Translations under genes and position numbers: made by a program
Shown: positions 1 to 5,540 of the stretch, piece by piece
Layout: every line of letters starts with the position of its first letter
How positions within the stretch are numbered: the first letter of the stretch is position 1
The notes under the pieces: generated by a model
The model's input: only the letters and a program-made list of their open reading frames with translations
Databases searched by the model: none
What the model was told of the DNA's origin: nothing
DNA from: JBHPCZ01 sp042573625
GTDB taxonomy: Bacteria; Desulfobacterota; Desulfobacteria; Desulfobacterales; UBA11574
Direction: 5' to 3'
Length of the DNA stretch: 6,810 nt
Assembly: GCA_042573625.1 (NCBI GenBank)
Contig: JBHPCZ010000157.1
Location: 1-6,810 of the forward strand

Positions 1-174
1 TTCGAGAGGAATGCAAAGAAATTTAGGATTCAAGGGGTCGAGGATTCGAGTGAAATGTTTAAAAAAATAAAACCGTTAGAAAAAACCACTTGGCCCCTTG
101 AATCCTTGAATCCTCGAATCCTTGTCTGCCTTGTAGGCAGGATTTTCTATAACTAACCTGGAGAAAAACCGAAC
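1..174. repeat. Intergenic repeat, copy A, with inverted-repeat arms
   Basis: Non-coding sequence filling the space before the first permease gene; its left end is probably cut by the window edge. It recurs at 3451-3696. The copies share a 25-bp identical block (11-35 and 3487-3511). They also share the stretch from about 48 to 130, with an A7/A8 difference, and a related stretch from about 136 up to the start codon. Internally, 25-37 (AGGATTCAAGGGG) is perfectly complementary to 94-106, and 41-50 (AGGATTCGAG) to 113-122. The two pairings interleave rather than nest. The A-rich centre (58-86) would be the loop. No transposase is present, so it looks like a non-autonomous or REP-like intergenic element. 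One frame is open from 1 to 153, but nothing supports it as coding. Confidence 0.85.
126..140 (+). other. Small hairpin upstream of dppB
   Basis: CTGCCT, a 3-nt loop (TGT) and AGGCAG form a perfect 6-bp stem, followed by GATTTTCT. It lies 34 bases before the dppB start codon, at the downstream end of the repeat. The second repeat copy keeps a weaker version (TGCC, TTACA, GGCA at 3649-3661). It could be a weak attenuator or simply part of the repeat. The T-tract is interrupted, so it is not a convincing terminator. Confidence 0.4.
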
Positions 175-1134
175 ATGTTATCATTTATCAGCCGCAGCGT
201 TGTCCAGAAAATCATCACGCTTTTTTTCGTCTCCATTGTATCTTTTTTGATCATTCATCTGGCGCCCGGAAAACCGAGTCAGATCGATCCGTTGAACCCG
301 AAGTTCACGCCTGAAGTGTTGGAGCGATTTCAAAAAGAGTTCCACCTGGACAAACCCCTCTACGTCCAGTACCTTTACTTTTACCGGAATCTTTTCACCG
401 GAAAGACCGTTTCCTGGAAAGACAATCAGTCGGTGCTGAAAAAAATCTGGGAACGGTTTTTAAACAGCCTGCCCCTCTTTGTTGTCGGAACCATCATCAC
501 CTGGACCCTCTCTTTTCCCATCGGGATCCGTTCGGCCATTTTCAGGGGGGGGATATACGATCGCAGCGCCACTTTTTTATCCTATTTCCTGATCTCCATC
601 CCCGGCTTCTTCTTTGCGTATATTCTGATTATATTTGTTGTCACCCGTTTTCATGTGCCGGTGATCGGCATGGAAACGTTCGGTATCGGGGATGCACCCA
701 TACTGTTCTTGGTGATGGACAGGATCTGGCATTTGCTCATTCCCTCTGTTTTGGGTGCCACCGGCGGCATCGCCGTCCTCTCCAGATATGTTCGCAGCCA
801 AATGCTTGAAGTCGAAGGCCAGGATTATATTCGCACCGCCCGGGCCAAGGGACTTCCAGCGGAACAGGTTCACTACAAGCACGCCCTGCGGAATGCATTG
901 CTCCCCTTTGTCACCATGTTCGGCCTGATCCTGCCGGGTCTGATCGGCGGCTCTGTCATCATCGAATCCATCTTTTCCTGGCCCGGCATGGGCCGGATGG
1001 CCTATGAGGCGATTCTGGCCAGGGATTACCCGATAATTTTGACGGTTAATTTTGTTTCCGCCGTCCTGGTACTGGCCGGTACGTTTATTTCAGACATTCT
1101 TTACCTTGTCGTAGATCCGAGGATACGGCTGTGA
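175..1134 (+). CDS. dppB: Dpp/Opp-family ABC transporter permease, DppB-like
   Basis: One of two membrane subunits of a peptide/nickel-type ABC importer in the inner membrane. At 319 residues it has the usual DppB/OppB length. Hydrophobic segments lie near residues 11-30, 97-118, 134-156, 185-203, 247-267 and 288-312, giving the six-helix plan of the family. The cytoplasmic coupling loop (EAA motif) is at about 213-247, with the core YIRTARAKGL and HALRNALLP, and contacts an ATPase subunit. The protein ends in the family-typical VDPRIRL. The ATG at 175 is preceded by GGAG at 160-163, a rather long 11-base spacing. The stop overlaps the next gene (TGATG), implying translational coupling. Family assignment is firm. 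Dipeptide versus oligopeptide or other substrate is open, so the symbol is by family and gene order only. Confidence 0.93.
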   Translation: MLSFISRSVVQKIITLFFVSIVSFLIIHLAPGKPSQIDPLNPKFTPEVLERFQKEFHLDKPLYVQYLYFYRNLFTGKTVSWKDNQSVLKKIWERFLNSLPLFVVGTIITWTLSFPIGIRSAIFRGGIYDRSATFLSYFLISIPGFFFAYILIIFVVTRFHVPVIGMETFGIGDAPILFLVMDRIWHLLIPSVLGATGGIAVLSRYVRSQMLEVEGQDYIRTARAKGLPAEQVHYKHALRNALLPFVTMFGLILPGLIGGSVIIESIFSWPGMGRMAYEAILARDYPIILTVNFVSAVLVLAGTFISDILYLVVDPRIRL

Positions 1135-2288
1135 TGAACAGAGAAGAAAATAAATTGATGCAAAATTTCAAATGGGACGAACCCCTGACCCCGAAACGAA
1201 CCCGGCTTCAGGAGTTCTGGCGCCTTTTCAGACAAAACCGGCTGGCCATTCTGGGGCTTGTTATTTTTATTCTTTTCTTCTGCTGCGCGCTCGTCGGCCT
1301 GGCACTGACTTCCGGCACGGACCCGCTGTTCGATCCTTCCCTGATCCGGCTTCAGGAAAAGCTCCGCCCTCCCCTGTCCGAACCGAATCTGGAAACATTG
1401 CGTCCCGAGGAAGTCCCGAAGCTGGGTCTCTATCTGGGACGGGATGTTTTTGCACGAATGCTTCAGGGGGCCTGGGTCTCTTTGACCGTCGGGTTTGTGG
1501 CTGTCGGCATATCCGTGCTCATCGGCATATTCATGGGCGGCATCGCGGGCTATTACGGGCAATATCACATCCGGGGGGACCATATTTTTGCGACAGGCCT
1601 TTTTGTTTCGGGCGTCGCGCTGATCTTCGCCGATCTCTTCCTGCCCGGCGCAATTCTTTTTCTTTTTGCCTTTGCATCGATCTATTATCCCCGGATGACA
1701 AAAAACAGGTCCAAAAATAAAATCCTGCCGGCATGGGCGGATCTCGCGCGGTTCCATACGCTTTCCGTGGACACCCTGATCATGCGCATCGTGGATATCA
1801 TGCTCTGCTTTCCGAGTTTTTTCCTGATCCTTACCGTGGTGGCACTTCTCCCGGCAAGCATATACAATATCATGATCATCATCGGATTGACCAGCTGGAT
1901 GGGGACCACCCGGTTTGTCCGGGCGGAATTTCTCTCCCTGCGAGAACAGGATTTCGTTGCAGCGGTCAGGGCGCTCGGTGTCAGCGATTTCAGGATCATC
2001 TTTCGCCATATCATGCCCAACGCCATCGCGCCCGTTCTGGTTTCCGCCACCATCGGGATTGCTTCGGCCATTTTAACCGAAGCCGGCTTGAGCTTCCTCG
2101 GGTTTGGCGTGCCGCCGCCACACGCCACCTGGGGGAATATCCTTTCAAACGGAAAAAATTTCATTTTCGACGCCCCGTGGCTCACCTTCATACCGGGCAT
2201 CGCGATTCTGATCGTGGTCCTCTCCTTTAACCTGTTCGGAGAGGGACTCAGGGATGTGTTGAATCCCAAGCTGAGGGAAAGGAATTGA
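1134..2288 (+). CDS. dppC: Dpp/Opp-family ABC transporter permease, DppC-like, with an inserted membrane segment
   Basis: Second membrane subunit of the importer, 384 residues from ATG 1134. A GTG at 1131 adds one residue and another ATG lies at 1158; GAGGA at 1119-1123 serves either of the first two. Residue numbers here count from the GTG. The N-terminal cytoplasmic region and first helix (about 38-60) match OppC/DppC. The LGRDVFARML motif is at 102-111, the EAA loop with REQDFVAAVRALG and FRHIMPNAIAP at about 271-301, and the ending is GLRDVLNPKLRERN. It is about 80 residues longer than typical DppC (near 300). The excess is mainly at about 144-212, between GGIAGYYGQ and VDTLIMRIVDIM, which are normally almost adjacent. 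The extra piece carries one or two hydrophobic stretches (about 152-186) and a basic loop. The reading frame is intact, so this is an in-frame domain insertion, not a pseudogene. Confidence 0.93.
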   Translation: MNREENKLMQNFKWDEPLTPKRTRLQEFWRLFRQNRLAILGLVIFILFFCCALVGLALTSGTDPLFDPSLIRLQEKLRPPLSEPNLETLRPEEVPKLGLYLGRDVFARMLQGAWVSLTVGFVAVGISVLIGIFMGGIAGYYGQYHIRGDHIFATGLFVSGVALIFADLFLPGAILFLFAFASIYYPRMTKNRSKNKILPAWADLARFHTLSVDTLIMRIVDIMLCFPSFFLILTVVALLPASIYNIMIIIGLTSWMGTTRFVRAEFLSLREQDFVAAVRALGVSDFRIIFRHIMPNAIAPVLVSATIGIASAILTEAGLSFLGFGVPPPHATWGNILSNGKNFIFDAPWLTFIPGIAILIVVLSFNLFGEGLRDVLNPKLRERN

Positions 2289-2328
2289 AAAGGAAAGTTG
2301 AATTAACAGTTGACGGTATATGAAAATA

Positions 2329-2410
2329 TCCAATTTCCAATGATCAATGTCCAATGTCCAACTTAAAACACTTGGAAATTGGAAATTGAATATTCAATAT
2401 TGGACATTGA
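2329..2410. repeat. Intergenic imperfect inverted repeat of CCAATTTCCAA-type words
   Basis: Lies in the 190-bp gap between dppC and dppD and is built from a few short words. TCCAATTTCCAA (2329-2340) is perfectly complementary to 2372-2383. TCAATGTCCAAT (2344-2355) is perfectly complementary to 2399-2410. Alternatively, CCAATGTCCAA (2351-2361) pairs with 2372-2382 with one mismatch around a 10-base loop, extended by weaker pairing outward. It is unrelated in sequence to the repeat at 1-174. Transcribed as part of the operon mRNA, it could fold and influence stability or the level of the downstream ATPases. No gene is seen in 2289-2478. Confidence 0.75.
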
Positions 2411-2478
2411 GTGTCCTTTAAGGGCTGCTTTTCCAGAGCACAGTAAGCAAACAATGCTCAGTAATTTATAGAACAATT

Positions 2479-3537
2479 ATGAATGACAAGACCTTAATAT
2501 CTGTGCAGGACCTAAAGGTTTACTTTAGAAGCGACGATGAACTCGCCCGTGCCGTGGACGGTGTCAGCTTCGCGGTTCAAAAAGAAGAGACGGTCTGTCT
2601 GGTGGGTGAATCCGGATGCGGGAAAACGGTTTCCGCGCTCAGCATGCTCGGCCTCGTTCAAACGCCTCCCGGCGAAATCGCAGGCGGCAAGATCCTTTTC
2701 GCCGGTCAAAACCTGCTGGAACTCGACGAAGCGGCCATGCAAAAGATCCGCGGCAATCACATCGCCATGGTCTTTCAGGAACCGCTGACCTCTTTGAATC
2801 CGGTGTTTACCATCGCTGACCAGGTCGGCGAAGCCATCAGCATCCACAAAAACATTCCGCCTGAAGCGGTCCGCGAACGGTGTGTCCAGCTTCTTAAAGA
2901 CGTGGGGATTCCCTCGCCCGAACAGCGGCTCAACGACTATCCCCACCAGCTCAGCGGCGGGCAGAGACAGCGGGTCATGATCGCCATGGCCCTGGCATGC
3001 GATCCGGATCTGGTGATTGCCGACGAACCCACCACAGCGCTTGATGTAACCGTACAGGCCCAGATTCTGAAGCTTTTTAAATCCATTCAAAAAACCCGAT
3101 CCATGTCTGTTCTCTACATCACGCACGATCTCGGTGTGGTCGCCAATATCGCGGATCGGGTCTATGTCATGTACGCCGGCATCATCGTGGAACAGGGGAA
3201 TGTCGAACAGATTTTTAAAACCGCACGGCACCCGTACACCCAGGGGCTCATCGCGTCTTTGCCCAGCCGCTCGAAACGGGGGAAACGGCTGTACAGCATC
3301 CCCGGTGCAGTGCCAAACCCGGCGCACAAGCCGCCGGGGTGTCCCTTTCACCCCAGGTGCCCCCATGCCGTCTCCGCCTGTCAAAAGGAATGCCCGGAGA
3401 TGTGCGATTATGGTGAAAACCACCGGGCTCGCTGTCCGGTGCTGTTTGAGGGTTCAAGGAGTCAAGGGTTCGAGGATTCGAGTGAAATGCAAAGAAATTT
3501 AGGATTCAAGGATTCGAGGGGTCAAGGATTAGAGTGA
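2479..3537 (+). CDS. dppD: Dpp/Opp-family ABC transporter ATPase, DppD-like, with repeat-encoded tail
   Basis: Cytoplasmic nucleotide-binding subunit that hydrolyses ATP to drive import. Seen in the 352 residues: Walker A GESGCGKT (43-50), Q-loop Q100, signature LSGGQRQR (158-165), Walker B LVIADEP (178-184), switch histidine H216. The family's oligopeptide/dipeptide C-terminal extension follows, with cysteines 288, 294, 301 and 319 (C-x5-C-x6-C-x17-C). That arrangement is associated with an iron-sulfur site in Dpp-type ATPases; further cysteines lie at 305 and 309. The family fold should end near CPVLFE (319-324). The last ~29 residues (from GSRSQGFEDS) are translated from the intergenic repeat and are probably dispensable. 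ATG 2479 gives the expected N-terminus, but no clear Shine-Dalgarno sequence precedes it (AATTTATAGAACAATT). Confidence 0.93.
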   Translation: MNDKTLISVQDLKVYFRSDDELARAVDGVSFAVQKEETVCLVGESGCGKTVSALSMLGLVQTPPGEIAGGKILFAGQNLLELDEAAMQKIRGNHIAMVFQEPLTSLNPVFTIADQVGEAISIHKNIPPEAVRERCVQLLKDVGIPSPEQRLNDYPHQLSGGQRQRVMIAMALACDPDLVIADEPTTALDVTVQAQILKLFKSIQKTRSMSVLYITHDLGVVANIADRVYVMYAGIIVEQGNVEQIFKTARHPYTQGLIASLPSRSKRGKRLYSIPGAVPNPAHKPPGCPFHPRCPHAVSACQKECPEMCDYGENHRARCPVLFEGSRSQGFEDSSEMQRNLGFKDSRGQGLE

Positions 3538-3696
3538 AATGTTTAAAAAAAATAAAATCGTTAGAAAAAACACTTGGCCCCTTGAACCCTTGGATCCTCG
3601 AATCCTTGTCTGCCCTCCAGAGGCGGGTAAACCTCAGACAGACTGGGTTGCCTTACAGGCAGGATTTTCTACAACTAATCTAAAGAAGAACCATAA
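3451..3696. repeat. Intergenic repeat, copy B, across the dppD/dppF junction
   Basis: Second, longer copy of the element at 1-174. It starts inside the dppD reading frame and ends at the dppF start codon. Arms: CAAGGGTTC (3463-3471) pairs with 3584-3592, and AGGATTCGAG (3473-3482) with 3597-3606, both perfectly and again in interleaved order. Relative to copy A it has a 38-base insertion (3615-3652) flanked by TGCC (3611-3614 and 3649-3652), plus extra GGATTCGAG-like units on the left. The word GAGTGAAATG occurs twice within the copy, once on each side of 3500. Homology with copy A continues through AGGATTTTCT and a purine-rich stretch to the next ATG, so the ribosome-binding region is part of the shared sequence. 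Confidence 0.85.
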
Positions 3697-4689
3697 ATGG
3701 AATCCATGAACACACACAACCCCAACATCCTCCAGGTTGAAAACCTGAAAAAGCACTTCCCGATTCGTCGCGGTTTTCTGCAGCGCATTGCCGGATACAA
3801 CAAAGCGGTCGATGGTGTTGATTTTAACATCGAACAAGGAAAAACGCTGGGTCTCGTGGGGGAGAGCGGCTGTGGAAAAACAACCGTCGCCCGGCTCATT
3901 CTGAAACTGCTGGCGACGGATGACGGGAAAATTATATTCCAGGGGCTGGATATCAGCAACCTTACCGAAAAAGAGATGAAACCGCATCGAAAAGAGATGC
4001 AGATCGTATTTCAGGACCCGTTCGGATCTCTGAATCCCCGGATGACCGCCGGCCAGACTGTCGAAGAAGGCCTTCGAATTATGGGGATTAAGGACCGCGG
4101 AAAACGCAAAGAGCGGCTCGAGTCGCTCATGAAAATGGTGGGCATGTCTCCGGGCAGCACAGATCGATACCCCCATGAATTCAGCGGCGGACAGCGCCAG
4201 CGCATCGGCATCGCCCGCGCCCTGAGCGTGGAACCCTCCCTGATTATCTGCGACGAACCCATCTCAGCGCTGGACGTCTCTATCCAGGCCCAGATCATCA
4301 ATCTCTTGAAAGACCTCCAGGATCAACTGGGTCTGAGCTACCTGTTTATCTCCCATGACCTCAACGTGGTGGGGTATCTGTGCCACACGATCTGCGTCAT
4401 GTACAACGGCCGGATCATGGAATCCGCACCCGCCGAATCCCTGTTCGAAAACCCGCTTCACCCGTACACCCTGTCTTTGCTCTCGGCCATTCCCGACCCT
4501 GAACCGGGGATTAAAAAGGAAACCAAAACCCTGAAAGGGGATGTTTCCGACGATCAGCCCCCGCTGTATGGATGCAAATTTCAGGGCAGATGTCCGGTCG
4601 CGGAGCCCCGCTGCCGGGAAGAAGATATTATTTTAGAGGAAGTTGGAGAAGAACACTTTGTAAGGTGCTGGAAGGCGAAACGCCGTTAA
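3697..4689 (+). CDS. dppF: Dpp/Opp-family ABC transporter ATPase, DppF-like
   Basis: Second ATPase subunit, expected to pair with DppD beneath the DppB/DppC permease. The 330 residues show Walker A GESGCGKT (55-62), Q-loop Q106, signature FSGGQRQR (162-169), Walker B LIICDEP (182-188) and switch histidine H220. The C-terminal peptide-transporter extension (HPYTLSLLSAIPDPEP, about 255-270) follows. Cysteines 293, 299, 306 and 324 repeat exactly the C-x5-C-x6-C-x17-C spacing of DppD. All catalytic motifs are intact, so this is a full active-type subunit. The ATG at 3697 has a weak AAAGAAGA (3682-3689) upstream; an in-frame ATG at 3706 is an alternative. It ends the transporter operon: the next 168 bases hold no gene. 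Confidence 0.94.
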   Translation: MESMNTHNPNILQVENLKKHFPIRRGFLQRIAGYNKAVDGVDFNIEQGKTLGLVGESGCGKTTVARLILKLLATDDGKIIFQGLDISNLTEKEMKPHRKEMQIVFQDPFGSLNPRMTAGQTVEEGLRIMGIKDRGKRKERLESLMKMVGMSPGSTDRYPHEFSGGQRQRIGIARALSVEPSLIICDEPISALDVSIQAQIINLLKDLQDQLGLSYLFISHDLNVVGYLCHTICVMYNGRIMESAPAESLFENPLHPYTLSLLSAIPDPEPGIKKETKTLKGDVSDDQPPLYGCKFQGRCPVAEPRCREEDIILEEVGEEHFVRCWKAKRR

Positions 4690-4735
4690 ATCAATACCCC
4701 CCCCTAAGGAGGCTGTTTCATTTTTTTATTGATTT
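4688..4735 (+). terminator. Possible stem-loop at the end of the transporter operon
   Basis: AAATCAATA (4688-4696), starting within the dppF stop codon, is perfectly complementary to TATTGATTT (4727-4735) across a 30-base loop. The loop contains a run of eight C (4697-4704) and seven T (4721-4727). The position suits the end of an operon. However, the stem is AT-rich and the T-run lies inside the loop, so it does not meet the usual intrinsic-terminator pattern. Call is tentative. Confidence 0.25.
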
Positions 4736-4746
4736 CATTGAGTTAT

Positions 4747-4775
4747 TTGAATATTCCAGAAATTTGACGTAATAT
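4747..4775 (+). promoter_or_regulatory. Candidate sigma-70-type promoter for the secreted-protein genes
   Basis: TTGAAT (4747-4752), a 17-base spacer, then TAATAT (4770-4775), each matching four of six consensus bases. It lies in an AT-rich gap after the transporter operon and about 80 bases before the next gene's start. Matches of this quality occur by chance in AT-rich DNA, so this is only a candidate. Confidence 0.3.
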
Positions 4776-4857
4776 TGTTATGACACGAAATGAGTAGTTT
4801 CTGCGATGCACAGCGGTTTTTCTGCTTGCTAACTATTTGTGCGGAAAAGGATTGAAG

Positions 4858-5487
4858 ATGAAACACCTCCTCACATTTGTGTTCTTATTCACTTTTCCGG
4901 CAGCGGTGTTTGCAACCCAGCAGATGCCCGACATCATTCAGTACGAAGGGAAAACCTGCGAGCTTGCGACGAGCTGGGAGTATCCGTCCCCTTTAGAAGT
5001 CTACTTCAGAGTTTCAGGCAAGAAATACCCATTTGAAGAACTCCATACGGCAAACTACAGAGGTCATGTAGCCACGTGGGAACTGTCGAACAATACGTTA
5101 TACCTGGTGAGTGTTTCGGTTGAGAAAAAGAAAATAGACCTGGCAATGCTATTCCAGGACAAGGACGTGAAGAATAAAATCAATGCATCCTGGTTCACCG
5201 GCATTGCCTGGGTGAAAACCGGTAAACACAAGAAGGAATATGACGGTGGGACGTATTCCATCGCGTACGAGAATTATGTATTTCTCCGTTTCAAACAGGG
5301 CAAGAAGGAGAAGAAGGTAATCCTGACGGACAAGGAGTACTGGAAAGCCTTGGGGGAGTATTTTGAACGAAGAGATACGGACAATCCTGTGAAGGACGGC
5401 GTTATTTTCGAGTATATGCAATACATCAATTCATTCCGAGAAAAACAGGAGACGCACAACACGCCGGATCCAGGCAGCGGCAAGTAG
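4858..5487 (+). CDS. Secreted protein of unknown function, MPDIIxYEGK type
   Basis: A 209-residue protein with a clear Sec signal peptide (MKHLLTFVFLFTFPAAVFA), cleaved most likely after residue 19. It should be periplasmic or exported. ATG 4858 is preferred over the upstream in-frame TTG (4837) because AAAAGG (4845-4850) sits 7 bases before it and the signal peptide then starts properly. The mature part opens with QQMPDIIQYEGK (21-32), then SPLEVYF (44-50), TANYRGHVATWEL (64-76), LYLVSVSV (81-88) and a lysine-rich hydrophilic C-terminal third. From memory this resembles uncharacterised proteins with a MPDxxxYxGK...PLExYF...YRGYVAxW pattern, but no function is known to me. There is no membrane anchor beyond the signal and no catalytic motif I recognise. 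The next gene starts 53 bases later, suggesting co-transcription. Confidence 0.85.
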   Translation: MKHLLTFVFLFTFPAAVFATQQMPDIIQYEGKTCELATSWEYPSPLEVYFRVSGKKYPFEELHTANYRGHVATWELSNNTLYLVSVSVEKKKIDLAMLFQDKDVKNKINASWFTGIAWVKTGKHKKEYDGGTYSIAYENYVFLRFKQGKKEKKVILTDKEYWKALGEYFERRDTDNPVKDGVIFEYMQYINSFREKQETHNTPDPGSGK

Positions 5488-5497
5488 TCATTGGGGC

Positions 5498-5513
5498 CAG
5501 GGGTTGATCCCTG
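5498..5513 (+). other. Short hairpin between the two secreted-protein genes
   Basis: CAGGG (5498-5502) and CCCTG (5509-5513) form a 5-bp stem around GTTGAT. Further out, ATTG (5490-5493) faces CAAT (5516-5519) across unpaired bases. No T-run follows, so it is unlikely to terminate transcription. It could mildly stabilise or separate the two messages, or be chance. Confidence 0.3.
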
Positions 5514-5540
5514 CTCAATAACAACAAATAGGGTGGCGAT

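Noticed and set aside
126..150. Hairpin plus GATTTTCT as an intrinsic terminator before dppB
   Set aside because: The stem is only 6 bp and the T-run is short and interrupted. Its location directly ahead of a start codon and its membership of a repeat make another explanation more likely.
1..174. Repeat considered as a CRISPR array, because GGATTCAAGG/GGATTCGAGG words recur
   Set aside because: The words are about 10-12 bases, imperfect, unevenly spaced and present in both orientations. There are no regular spacers and no cas genes.
577..3457. Several long open frames on the - strand and alternative + frames opposite the transporter genes
   Set aside because: Their translations are shadow-like (runs rich in His, Arg, Gly or Pro, no family motifs) and they lie entirely within strongly supported ABC transporter genes.
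4705..4712. Perfect Shine-Dalgarno-like TAAGGAGG just after dppF
   Set aside because: No ATG or GTG lies at a suitable distance and no coding-like frame follows. The only open frame across it starts inside dppF in another frame. Probably fortuitous.
4764..4792. TTGACG (4764-4769) as a strong -35 box
   Set aside because: At the standard 17-base spacing the -10 position reads GAAATG, which is a poor match. The TTGAAT/TAATAT pair slightly upstream is better.
4837..4857. TTG start for the 4858 gene, adding seven residues
   Set aside because: It would place CGKGLK ahead of the signal peptide and would lose the well-spaced AAAAGG site that serves ATG 4858.
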